From NCBI GenBank assembly GCA_902591315.1, contig CACJAI010000003.1, positions 1-64,000 of the forward strand: a stretch of 64,000 bases of DNA, in the 5' to 3' direction. Shown one piece after another: positions 55,126 to 64,000 of this stretch (the first letter of the stretch is position 1; every line of letters starts with the position of its first letter). The notes beneath the pieces were generated by a model. The model worked only from the letters and a program-made list of their open reading frames with translations. It was not told where the DNA came from and did not search any database. This DNA is from an uncultured Alphaproteobacteria bacterium. GTDB taxonomy: Bacteria; Pseudomonadota; Alphaproteobacteria; HIMB59. Position numbers and translations under genes: made by a program.

Positions 55126-56037
55126 TTATTCACTATAAAACCTATTTAAAGCCGCTTCTTTATTAATTAAAGGTAAAAGTTGTGCTAATAGAACACCAAT
55201 AAGTATTAAAAAACAGCCAAAAATCTGAACATTTGTCAAAAATTGAGAAAGAATAACCCAAGCTGCTAACGATCCAAATACTCCTTCAAGAGAAAATGTA
55301 ATTGCTGCTGTAGAAGGTTTTACATACCTTTGACCAAAAACTTGTAGAGTATAAGCAATCCCACTTGACATTACACCGACATATAAAAGCTCAAATATTT
55401 CTTTTGATATCCCATCTATAGTAGGATTTTCAAAAATGAATATAAAAGGCAAACTATAAAAAAAACATAATAGAAATTGAGATGAAGCCAAAGTAAATGG
55501 TGCGTTTATAATTTCAAAGTATTCATCAATTAAAATGCAGTGTATTGCAAAAAATAAAGCACATACAACTACAAGTATATCAGCAAATTGTGCTTCAAAA
55601 CTATTTTCAAGAGTTAAGTAATAAGAACCTAAGAGACATATTGATACAGATAGCCAAATACTCCAATGAATTTTCTTTTTTAAAAATAATCTAGATATTA
55701 TAGGAACAAAAGGAACATATAATATAGTTAAGAAAGCTGCATTCCCTACTTTAGTATACTGTAAAGCGTATTGTTGAAGGTAAGTTCCTAATAATAAACT
55801 TAAACCAGTTAAAAGAACCACGAATAAAAATTTTTTTTTATTTTTCAGATTTTTAATTTTATTAATTTCATTAAAAACAAAAGGTAAAACTATTATTCCA
55901 CCAATTAAAAAACGCATATTTGTGAAAGTTAGTGGACCAATAAATTCCATTCCTGTAGTTTGAGCTACAAATGCAGTACCCCAAATTATTGATGCTACTA
56001 TGAGACATAAAGTAGATAAGAAATGTTTGGAGTTCAT
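55126..56037 (-). CDS. EamA/DMT-family transporter
   Basis: Two five-helix repeats; IIWGTAFVAQ; LEGVFGSLAAWVIL. Confidence 0.86.
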   Translation of the reverse strand: MNSKHFLSTLCLIVASIIWGTAFVAQTTGMEFIGPLTFTNMRFLIGGIIVLPFVFNEINKIKNLKNKKKFLFVVLLTGLSLLLGTYLQQYALQYTKVGNAAFLTILYVPFVPIISRLFLKKKIHWSIWLSVSICLLGSYYLTLENSFEAQFADILVVVCALFFAIHCILIDEYFEIINAPFTLASSQFLLCFFYSLPFIFIFENPTIDGISKEIFELLYVGVMSSGIAYTLQVFGQRYVKPSTAAITFSLEGVFGSLAAWVILSQFLTNVQIFGCFLILIGVLLAQLLPLINKEAALNRFYSE

Positions 56038-56044
56038 AAGAAAT

Positions 56045-56119
56045 TGGCTCCGCAGGTAGGATTCGAACCTACGACCTGTCGGTTAACAGCCGAATGCTCT
56101 ACCGCTGAGCTACTGCGGA
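56045..56119 (-). tRNA. tRNA-Asn (GTT)
   Basis: Reverse complement TCCGCAGTAGCTCAGCGGTAGAGCATTCGGCTGTTAACCGACAGGTCGTAGGTTCGAATCCTACCTGCGGAGCCA. Confidence 0.96.
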
Positions 56120-56223
56120 ACGTTGCATCAAACTACAATAATTTTTTAATTTTTCAATTAGCATTTTTTTAATTCAATTTTAAAAATAATTTTCAATGAT
56201 ATTAGGGTTTATTTGGATATAAT

Positions 56224-56487
56224 ATGTTGGTGGAAAAAATTATTTCACCTTGTATATCAATATGCAAAACAGATCCATCTACCGGATATTGTTATGGCTG
56301 TGCTAGAACTTCTGAAGAAAAAGCGATATGGAAAGACGAAAATACGACAAATGAATGGAAAATAAATAATATTTCCGAGTTAAAAAATAGACTTTCTGGT
56401 TGGCAATTATCATCATTTGAGGAGTCATATGATTTTAAAATAAAAAACGGAATATCTTTAGCAAAGCACAAAATGATGAATAAATGA
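56224..56487 (+). CDS. DUF1289 Cys-cluster protein
   Basis: ISPCISICKTDPSTGYCYGCARTSEEKAIW. Start could be GTG 56230. Confidence 0.85.
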   Translation: MLVEKIISPCISICKTDPSTGYCYGCARTSEEKAIWKDENTTNEWKINNISELKNRLSGWQLSSFEESYDFKIKNGISLAKHKMMNK

Positions 56488-56906
56488 AAAAAATTAAAGG
56501 CTCGTGTCTTTGCAAGAAAATTACCTTTGAGATTAAAAATGAATGTAGATACTCAGTTTTTTGCCATTGCCAGATGTGCCAGGCTTCAAATGCTGAATTT
56601 AGTTCTTATACAAAAGTAAAAAAAGAAAATCTAAATTTTAAAAGTAAAAAAACTTTAAAATGGTTTGTTTCTAGTAAGCATTATAAAAGAGGTTTTTGTT
56701 CAATTTGTGGAAGTTCATTATTTTTTCAAAAAAAATCTTCAGATGATTATATCTCAATATCAACAGGTACCTTAAATAAAAATATACCTTCTATCGGCCA
56801 TATTTTTTATAAATATAAAAAATCAAAAATTAATTTTTCTAAATTGAAAAAATTTCCTAAATCTGCCCAAGGATATTTTGATAAGTTTATTTACAGAATA
56901 AAATGA
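56484..56906 (+). CDS. GFA (glutathione-dependent formaldehyde-activating-like) family protein
   Basis: GSCLCKKITFEI; CHCQMCQASNAEFSSYTKV; GFCSICGSSLFF. Confidence 0.85.
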   Translation: MKKIKGSCLCKKITFEIKNECRYSVFCHCQMCQASNAEFSSYTKVKKENLNFKSKKTLKWFVSSKHYKRGFCSICGSSLFFQKKSSDDYISISTGTLNKNIPSIGHIFYKYKKSKINFSKLKKFPKSAQGYFDKFIYRIK

Positions 56907-57721
56907 ATTACTCATTAACAATCAAGATTATCTTAATATTACTATTTATATATCTTTTAATTATCTTTTATGTTTATACAAAACAAAGATCTCTTCTTTA
57001 TGTCCCTCAAATTGATAATTATGATGATGAATTACTAATCATTCCTGCGGAACAAGTATTTATTGAAAATAGCTCAAATATAAAATTAAGGTCAATTTTT
57101 TATAAACATCCATCTAATACTAAAACTACATTACTAATGTTTCACGGTAATGCTGGTCCTATTGAAAATAGATTTTATAAAATTAACAAGTTATCAAAAT
57201 ATGACCAAAATATTTTACTTATTTCTTGGAGATCATATAGTGGTAATGATGGTGAACCTACTGAGGATGGTTTATATGATGACGCTAGAAGTGCTATAAA
57301 ATGGCTTGAAGAAAAAAATATTTCTAAAAAGGACATCATTATTTATGGAGAATCTTTAGGAACTGCTGTTAGTATAGAAATAGCCCAGAATAATAATTTT
57401 AAGGGTCTAATTCTGGAGGCTCCATTTACTTCAATGATTGATGCTGCTAAATTTCATTATCCATACCTTCCTGTTTCAATTATGCTTAAAGATAAGTATT
57501 TAAGTGATAAAAAGATTAAAAAAGTTATTTCCCCTATATTTATTATGCACGCCACAGGGGATGATATTGTTCCATTTAGAATGGGTGAAAAAATGTACAA
57601 ATTAGCAAATTCACCTAAAAGTAGCTATTTCGTTGATGAGAATGAACATTTAGTAACTTATGATGAAAATTTAATGAATAAGATGGATGAGTTTTATGAA
57701 ACTATAATTAATTATGAATAA
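56903..57721 (+). CDS. Alpha/beta hydrolase (BEM46-like)
   Basis: MFHGNAGPIENR; YGESLGTAVSIEIA nucleophile elbow; HATGDDIVPF. Confidence 0.85.
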   Translation: MNYSLTIKIILILLFIYLLIIFYVYTKQRSLLYVPQIDNYDDELLIIPAEQVFIENSSNIKLRSIFYKHPSNTKTTLLMFHGNAGPIENRFYKINKLSKYDQNILLISWRSYSGNDGEPTEDGLYDDARSAIKWLEEKNISKKDIIIYGESLGTAVSIEIAQNNNFKGLILEAPFTSMIDAAKFHYPYLPVSIMLKDKYLSDKKIKKVISPIFIMHATGDDIVPFRMGEKMYKLANSPKSSYFVDENEHLVTYDENLMNKMDEFYETIINYE

Positions 57722-59417
57722 ATTTAATAATCTTCCAGAATTATTTTATTTTCAAGCAGATAAGAACGAAAATAATCAACACTTACTAAAACTCGACTCA
57801 AACAATCAAGTTACCTCAATGAGTTGGTTAGAGACAAAAAATCTAACAACGAAAATACACAATTTTTTAGCAAACAAATATTTAGGTGAATTAGAGAGAG
57901 TTTTATTGGTTTCAGAAAATAGACCTGAATGGATGGCCTCTGATATCGCTATAATGTCTAATAAACTTATTTGTGTCCCCAACTATACAACTTATACATC
58001 AAGAGATTTTGAGCATATTTTAAATGACTCTCAGCCTGTTGGTTTAATAGTTTCAAATAAAAATTTACTTCAGACAATTATAACTGCCAGCGAAAAAGTT
58101 AGATATAATTTCAAATTTATCTTATGTTTTGATTATTTTGAAAATAATTCAATTTCAAATTTAGTATTTTTAAATGACTTAACAGATGACAATAATGATA
58201 ATAACAGAGAAAAAATTAAAGAAATTAAGCGCAAAGATCCAGCTTGCATTATTTACACGTCAGGTACACAAGGATTACCGAAAGGTGTTATTTTAAGTCA
58301 TGGTGGCATATTAAGTAATTGTGAAGGAGCGTATGAACTTCTTAAAACTATAAAGAGTCCAGATTTAACCTTTCTTACTTGGTTACCTTTATCTCATTCA
58401 TATGAACATGCAGTTCAATTTGTTCAGATTATTTTAGAAGCAAAAGTATTTTATAATAAAAGTATTGAAACACTTCTGCCTACAGTAAAAATTGCACAAC
58501 CTCATATAATGACTGCAGTTCCAAGATTTTATAATAATCTCCATGCAAAAATGAAGATTAATTTGAAAAATCAGTCTAATTTTAAACAAAATTTATTTAA
58601 TAAGACTATCCAGCTAGGAACAAAAAAATTTAAAAATATTAAATTAAGTTTTAGTGAAAATATAATTAACCTAATATTAGATAAATTAGTCAGAAAAAAA
58701 GTAAAAAATAATTTTGGTGGCAGATTAGAGGCTTTCATATCGGGTGGAGGACCTCTTGATAGTCAAGTAGGGGAGGCTCTTAATGCCCTTGGTTTAAAGA
58801 CTTTACAAGGTTATGGCTTAACAGAAACCTCACCAGTTGTAAGTTGCAATTTATTAAATAAAGTAAAAGTCGATACAGTTGGTCCTATATTTCCTGGAGT
58901 TGAAGTTAAATTAGCAGAAGATGGTGAAATATTAGTTAAAGGGGAGAACCTTATGCTGGGCTATTGGAATAATAAAGAAGCTACTGAGCAAACAATAAAA
59001 GATGGCTGGCTCCATACGGGGGATATTGGTGAATTTGATGAGGACAATTATCTTAAAATTACAGATCGTAAAAAGGATATAATAGTTTCTCTTGGAGGTG
59101 ATAATATTGCACCATCTAAGATTGAAAATCTATTAACTTTATCTCCTGAGATAGAACAAGCCTGTGTCTTTGGTGAACAAAAGAATTATATTGCAGCATT
59201 ATTAGTATTAAACTCAGAGAGTAAATCTAGTGATGAAGATATTCAAAGATATATTGATGAAGTAAATAAAGACTTAACTCAACCAGAAAAAATAAAAAAG
59301 TTTATCTTTATTGATGAGCCTTTTAGTATTGAAAATAATCTAATGACTCCGACAATGAAAGTTAGGAGACATGAAGTACAAAAAAAATATCAAAATCAAA
59401 TTGATCAATTATTTTAA
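57714..59417 (+). CDS. AMP-dependent long-chain acyl-CoA synthetase
   Basis: IIYTSGTQGLPKGVILSHGG; GYGLTETSPVVS; GWLHTGDIGEFDEDNYLKITDRKKDII. Confidence 0.9.
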   Translation: MNKFNNLPELFYFQADKNENNQHLLKLDSNNQVTSMSWLETKNLTTKIHNFLANKYLGELERVLLVSENRPEWMASDIAIMSNKLICVPNYTTYTSRDFEHILNDSQPVGLIVSNKNLLQTIITASEKVRYNFKFILCFDYFENNSISNLVFLNDLTDDNNDNNREKIKEIKRKDPACIIYTSGTQGLPKGVILSHGGILSNCEGAYELLKTIKSPDLTFLTWLPLSHSYEHAVQFVQIILEAKVFYNKSIETLLPTVKIAQPHIMTAVPRFYNNLHAKMKINLKNQSNFKQNLFNKTIQLGTKKFKNIKLSFSENIINLILDKLVRKKVKNNFGGRLEAFISGGGPLDSQVGEALNALGLKTLQGYGLTETSPVVSCNLLNKVKVDTVGPIFPGVEVKLAEDGEILVKGENLMLGYWNNKEATEQTIKDGWLHTGDIGEFDEDNYLKITDRKKDIIVSLGGDNIAPSKIENLLTLSPEIEQACVFGEQKNYIAALLVLNSESKSSDEDIQRYIDEVNKDLTQPEKIKKFIFIDEPFSIENNLMTPTMKVRRHEVQKKYQNQIDQLF

Positions 59418-59917
59418 TGCAATTATTTGCAGCCATAGATTTTGAAACAGCCACAAGTGAGAGAACATCAGCATGTGCTATTGGATATGTAATATTTAAT
59501 AAAACTAAAATCATAAAAAAAGTCTCCCATTTAATAAGACCACCTAAACCTGAAGTTCATTTTACAGATATTCATGGTTTAACATGGGATATGTTAAAGA
59601 AAGCTAAAACATTTGATAAAGTGTGGCGCCAAATTAAGAGTGAATTATCAGCTGTTGATTACTTTTTTGCACATAATGCCCCTTTTGATCGATCTGTCCT
59701 TCACTCATGTTGTTATTTTTATAATATCGACCTACCTAAACAAGAATTTAAAGATACCGTTATAATCGCAAGAAAATATTGGGAATTTGAAAACAATAAA
59801 CTAAATACAGTATGTAAAAATTTAAGAATTCCATTAAATCATCACGATGCATTATCAGATGCTAAAGGATGTGCTTTGATAGCTATTGAGGCTTTTAAAA
59901 AAGGTTATTTTATTTAA
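59417..59917 (+). CDS. 3'-5' exonuclease, DnaQ-like
   Basis: AAIDFETATSERTSACAIGYV; FFAHNAPFDRSVL; HHDALSDAKGCALI (DEDDh). Confidence 0.88.
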   Translation: MQLFAAIDFETATSERTSACAIGYVIFNKTKIIKKVSHLIRPPKPEVHFTDIHGLTWDMLKKAKTFDKVWRQIKSELSAVDYFFAHNAPFDRSVLHSCCYFYNIDLPKQEFKDTVIIARKYWEFENNKLNTVCKNLRIPLNHHDALSDAKGCALIAIEAFKKGYFI

Positions 59918-61103
59918 TTTTATTACCTATAAAGCTCATAGAAGAAAAAATAATTATTAAGGCAAGGCTCATATAGATCAAGGTGTTTATCGAATTTGTC
60001 TCATCCAATATCAATCCATATAAGAAAGGGGAGGCTGCTGAGGCCAAAACACCAAAAAATGTTAAAAGGGCCCTTATTGCACCTAGGTTTTTGACTCCAT
60101 ACATTTCTGCCCACAAAGAATTAGACATATTTTCAGTAAAGCCATTTGATAATCCTAGACCTGCCATGTAAAGATATAATACATATATATGATTTGAAAA
60201 TAACATCACAATAAATATTAAAGCCATGGGAATTAAGTGAAATGTTATTACACTCCTACCAGAAAATTTATCGACTAACAAACCAGAAACTAATGAACCA
60301 CCAATTCCACAGATTGCATAAAAAATAAAACTTTGTGCAATATCTAACATTGTCCAATTATTTAATTGACCAATAAAAACTTGATGAAATAAAAAACCAG
60401 TTACTGTAAATGACATAAATAATGTGAGAGGTAAATAAAGATAAAATTTAAGATCTGTTAAGACATCTCTTCTTCTCCATGAAAATGAATTTTGTATATC
60501 TTCATTCTCAAACCCAGTTTCACTTTTAAAATTATTTTTATTTAATAGGTAGTATAAAAATACTCCGAAAAATATTATTATAAATACAGATGAACTAAAC
60601 CAGGTAATTCTCCAGCCAAAAGTTAATATTAAAATTACTACTACAAATGGATAGATCATCTCACCAAAAGAAAAACCAAATCCAGATATAGCTAATGCTT
60701 TTCCTCTATTAGCTTTAAAGTATCTTGCCATGGTTGTTCTTGAGGTGTGTCCCATAAGCCCTTGTCCAAAAAGTCTTAAAAAATAAATTACAAAAAAAAG
60801 AAGAATTACATTAAACACAATACTTGCAAAAAAACATGTTATCGAAAGACCTAATACAATTGCTAAAGTATATTTTTTAAGAGAGACCGTATCTATAAGT
60901 TTGCCAGCCCATATAATAGTTAACGCACTTAAAATTGTAGCTATTGAATACAGACTACCAAATTGAGTATTACTTAAGTTAAATGTTTCTCTAAAATCTT
61001 CACTAAAAAGAGAGATAAAAAATGTTTGTCCAAATCCTGATGCGAATGCTATTAGAAAGCCAAATATTAATAAATTTGAATTTTTATTTATAAAATTTAT
61101 CAA
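59910..61103 (-). CDS. MFS transporter
   Basis: 12-TM pattern; GQTFFISLFSEDFRETFNLSNTQFGSLYSIATI; GLSNGFTENMSNSLWAEMYG. Confidence 0.87.
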   Translation of the reverse strand: MINFINKNSNLLIFGFLIAFASGFGQTFFISLFSEDFRETFNLSNTQFGSLYSIATILSALTIIWAGKLIDTVSLKKYTLAIVLGLSITCFFASIVFNVILLFFVIYFLRLFGQGLMGHTSRTTMARYFKANRGKALAISGFGFSFGEMIYPFVVVILILTFGWRITWFSSSVFIIIFFGVFLYYLLNKNNFKSETGFENEDIQNSFSWRRRDVLTDLKFYLYLPLTLFMSFTVTGFLFHQVFIGQLNNWTMLDIAQSFIFYAICGIGGSLVSGLLVDKFSGRSVITFHLIPMALIFIVMLFSNHIYVLYLYMAGLGLSNGFTENMSNSLWAEMYGVKNLGAIRALLTFFGVLASAASPFLYGLILDETNSINTLIYMSLALIIIFSSMSFIGNKIK

Positions 61104-61165
61104 AACAAAAGGGATATTATGATTTAATGACTATATATCAATTATAATAAAGAAAGGAACCACTG

Positions 61166-61573
61166 GTGAGCACAATTAAAAGAACTGATGATGATAATCA
61201 TCCAATTATAAAGGAAGTCTTTGAAGATATTAAACAATCAAGAAACACAACTTATATAGGTAATTTTTGGAAATATTTAGCATTCGACCCTCAATTACTA
61301 AAAAAAGTTTGGAGTGATGTTAAAGATTTAATGGTTAAACAAACCATAATTCCAAATAAAACTAAAGAAATGATTTATATGGCAGTCTCTATAACAAATA
61401 ATTGCTCGTATTGCACACACTCACACACAGCTGCAGCAAAAAAACTTGGGATGACTAAAGACGAACATTCAGAATTTTTAAATATTGTAGCTCTTGCAGC
61501 AAAAACAAATCAACTGGTCAATAGTATACAAGTGCCAGTAGATGAAATATTTGATGAAGACATAGAAAAATAA
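61166..61573 (+). CDS. Carboxymuconolactone decarboxylase/AhpD-like family protein
   Basis: SITNNCSYCTHSHTAAAKKLGMT; GTG start with AAGGA SD. Confidence 0.83.
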   Translation: MSTIKRTDDDNHPIIKEVFEDIKQSRNTTYIGNFWKYLAFDPQLLKKVWSDVKDLMVKQTIIPNKTKEMIYMAVSITNNCSYCTHSHTAAAKKLGMTKDEHSEFLNIVALAAKTNQLVNSIQVPVDEIFDEDIEK

Positions 61574-61577
61574 TCCA

Positions 61578-61679
61578 ATGGAATTCTTAATATGGTTTTG
61601 GAATGCAGGTGAACTTCTGATGATTATAGGTATTGGGATAATTATAATTGGATTTTTATTTTATAGAAAAAAAAAATAA
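61578..61679 (+). CDS. Small single-TM protein, 33 aa (absent from the ORF track)
   Basis: ATGGAATTC...AAATAA = MEFLIWFWNAGELLMIIGIGIIIIGFLFYRKKK*; starts 5 nt after the preceding stop. Confidence 0.45.
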   Translation: MEFLIWFWNAGELLMIIGIGIIIIGFLFYRKKK

Positions 61680-61742
61680 ATCGTTAAGTTATTAATTTAA
61701 TTATTTTATTTATGATCTCCAAAATTATTATAATATTAAATA

Positions 61743-61982
61743 ATGTATTACGATGATGATAATAATGACGATAATACGCTGTTAGGCAGACTTACTGAGC
61801 TAAATAGAGCCCTTAGTCAAATGATGAGAAACACCAGCGAAAGAAATATTGTTGAAAAGTTACATACTTACCAACTTGCTATAAAAAAAACTCTAAAAAT
61901 TATGACTAAAAAACAGCTTAATACTATTTCCGAGTCCTCCAATGAATACGAAGATAGATTAGAACGAGGAGACTTTGACTAA
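61743..61982 (+). CDS. Hypothetical 79 aa acidic protein
   Basis: MYYDDDNNDDNTLLGRLTELNRALSQMMRN...; TATAAT at 61729-61734. Confidence 0.55.
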   Translation: MYYDDDNNDDNTLLGRLTELNRALSQMMRNTSERNIVEKLHTYQLAIKKTLKIMTKKQLNTISESSNEYEDRLERGDFD

Positions 61983-61986
61983 ATTT

Positions 61987-63105
61987 TTAGTCTAAATTTT
62001 TAAAACCGTAACCTGTTTTTTTTACTCTTGTTTTAAAATAATTCTTATTAAATTTGTTAATTGTAGGTTTTGTATTTATTTGCTTGGCAATTTTAATACC
62101 AGCTTTTTTAAGAGAAGAGACTTTTGTAAAATTATTTGTTATAATATTGACTTTATTTACTTTTAATAACTTAAGTATCTTAGCGGCAATATTAAAATCT
62201 CTTTCATCATCTAAAAAACCTATGTTGTGATCAGCATCAATAGTATCCAAGCCTTTTGACTGAAGAGAATATGCCCTCATTTTATTAGCTAGACCTATAC
62301 CTCTCCCTTCTTGATCTAAATAAAGAATAATACCTCCTTTATTTTTAACCATATAGTTTAAAGAATTATTTAATTGTTCTCCGCAATCGCATTTTCTAGA
62401 GTGAAATATATCCCCAGTAAAACAAGCTGAGTGAATTCTAAGGTTTGTTGGTTGTTTTAAATTTTTTGGTTTAATTATGATCGCGATATGTCTTCTAGCA
62501 CCAATATATGACTTAAAAATATTAAAAGTAGTAGATGCAACATTTGGTAAGGGCACATTTGCACTTGAAACTAATCTGATACTATTAGTTATAAATTTAT
62601 TCTGATTTTTTAACTCTTTATGGTTAAATCTTAATAGACCAAGTTGTAATATTAGATTATCAATATTTTTATAGTATTTAGAATTAATTTTTTTAAATAC
62701 AAGTGATGGTATTACCTTAGCATTTTTGGCTATATCTAAACATACATTATGGAAGTCTTTACTTTTAATATAAGGTTCATCTTTAAATAATATTTTATTT
62801 TGATCAGACAAAGGGTTAATGAATAAACTTAATAAAGATTTGTTTGATATTTTTTCATTTATTTTTAAATAAATATTTGTTGATAGTTTATTTTCAAATA
62901 TTGATTTTGCTTTTTGTTTTGTGATTAAAAGATATTTGTCTTTTTGTAGGTATTGATTGAATTGACTTAGAATTTTATTGTCAGAATGTTCAATATTAAA
63001 GAACATCCAATAATTTTTATTTTCTTTGATAACTATTGGTCTTCCGGTTCTAAGCTCATTGATAGCTCTATCAATAAATGTACCAAAATTTGATTTTAAA
63101 CTCAT
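61987..63105 (-). CDS. ribA: GTP cyclohydrolase II with degenerate RibB-like N-terminal region
   Basis: RIHSACFTGDIFHSRKCDCGEQL; LYLDQEGRGIGLANKMRAYSLQ; N-terminal ~180 aa lacks clear RibB catalytic motifs. Confidence 0.9.
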   Translation of the reverse strand: MSLKSNFGTFIDRAINELRTGRPIVIKENKNYWMFFNIEHSDNKILSQFNQYLQKDKYLLITKQKAKSIFENKLSTNIYLKINEKISNKSLLSLFINPLSDQNKILFKDEPYIKSKDFHNVCLDIAKNAKVIPSLVFKKINSKYYKNIDNLILQLGLLRFNHKELKNQNKFITNSIRLVSSANVPLPNVASTTFNIFKSYIGARRHIAIIIKPKNLKQPTNLRIHSACFTGDIFHSRKCDCGEQLNNSLNYMVKNKGGIILYLDQEGRGIGLANKMRAYSLQSKGLDTIDADHNIGFLDDERDFNIAAKILKLLKVNKVNIITNNFTKVSSLKKAGIKIAKQINTKPTINKFNKNYFKTRVKKTGYGFKNLD

Positions 63106-63146
63106 AGACTATATATATACTCAATAGTACTTGATACAGATGAAAA

Positions 63147-63977
63147 ATGATAACAAAGCATAATATTTCTTCACTATTTGAATTTGTAAAAAAACAAAAA
63201 AAATCAAATATCTTAAGAATTGATTTAATTAACAAATCGTTTGTACTTAGTCAACATTCTAAAACCAATCATATTTTAATTGATAAAAATGGTGTTAATT
63301 TCAATTTTAAGATTGAAAAAAAAATAAATGAAATAGCACAAATTTTGTTACCTATATTGATGATTAAAAAAAAGTTCTATATAGGTCAAATTGGGCAAAG
63401 CTTAGACGGTAAAATTGCACTTTTAAACGGCAATTCTCATTACATTAATGATAAAAATAGTATCTCATACCTTCATAGTCTTCGTTCAGTGTGTGATGCA
63501 GTTATAGTTGGTGTAAATACAATAAAAAAAGATAATCCCTTGCTCACTACAAGAGCAATTAAGGGCTCAAATCCTCAGAGGATAATTATAGATCCGTCTC
63601 TAAAATTAACGAATAACTATCAAATATTTAAAGATGGTTTTTCAAATATCATATTTACACACTCTAATATTAAAAAGAATTTAAATAATACACAAATTTA
63701 TAAATTACCTGAAAGAAATTTCACAAATCTTATATACAATCATATAAATAATTTAGGTTTTAAGTTCGTATTGGTAGAAGGTGGTTCTAAAACTATATCT
63801 AAATTTCTTGAGAATAAATTATTAGATATTATGCAATTTATAATAGCACCTACAATTATTGGTTCTGGTATTAATTCTATAAATGTAAAACCTATTACAA
63901 ATTTAAAAAAAGTTATTAGAACAAAAAATAAAATTTATAAATTTGGCGAAGAAATGATAGTAAGTTTAGAGTTTTAA
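63147..63977 (+). CDS. RibD C-terminal reductase-domain protein, no deaminase domain
   Basis: GQIGQSLDGKIALLNGNSHYIND; DAVIVGVNTIKKDNPLLTTR; FVLVEGGSKTISKFLENKLLD. Confidence 0.85.
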   Translation: MITKHNISSLFEFVKKQKKSNILRIDLINKSFVLSQHSKTNHILIDKNGVNFNFKIEKKINEIAQILLPILMIKKKFYIGQIGQSLDGKIALLNGNSHYINDKNSISYLHSLRSVCDAVIVGVNTIKKDNPLLTTRAIKGSNPQRIIIDPSLKLTNNYQIFKDGFSNIIFTHSNIKKNLNNTQIYKLPERNFTNLIYNHINNLGFKFVLVEGGSKTISKFLENKLLDIMQFIIAPTIIGSGINSINVKPITNLKKVIRTKNKIYKFGEEMIVSLEF

Positions 63978-64000
63978 AGCTAAAAAATCTTTATTTCTTA

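Noticed and set aside
56120-56217. A/T-rich near-repeats (TTTTTTAATT...TCAATT) between tRNA-Asn and the DUF1289 gene
   Set aside because: Low-complexity AT tracts; no regular unit or spacing, so neither a CRISPR nor a defined repeat.

Overview
This 64 kb window is an AT-rich, very densely packed bacterial chromosome segment. Gene content and order (NDUFA12/DUF2155/acc neighbourhood, mrcA-prfB, long-form dCTP deaminase, RibA with an N-terminal extension) look like a streamlined alphaproteobacterium of the SAR11/HIMB59/AEGEAN-169 type; this taxonomic placement is inference. Main blocks: (1) NAD-dependent formate dehydrogenase fdsB (5' truncated by the window edge) and fdsA; (2) the tRNA/tuf/secE/nusG/rplKAJL/rpoBC block; (3) a nearly gapless str-S10-spc operon (rpsL to adk) followed by the alpha operon (rpsM, rpsK, rpoA, rplQ); (4) housekeeping genes (crcB, rluC-like, lipB, mgtE, phosphomannomutase, DacC-like, NDUFA12, two MCE proteins, DUF2155, accBC, dCTP deaminase, M48 peptidase, RNase E/G, PBP1A); (5) prfB, which the ORF track truncates because it needs a programmed +1 frameshift; (6) an umuDC pair with an alphaproteobacterial-type LexA direct repeat over the umuD start codon; (7) trpB2, transporters, hydrolase, acyl-CoA ligase, exonuclease and ribA/ribD. 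Six tRNAs are visible. I saw no rRNA, CRISPR array, IS element, prophage or defence island. I do not see an undescribed multi-gene system. The most useful second-look items are the prfB recoding site, the umuD LexA box, signs of leaderless transcription, the tail-to-tail packing of all convergent gene pairs, TTG starts of rpsM and rpoA, and a few small or unusual genes.
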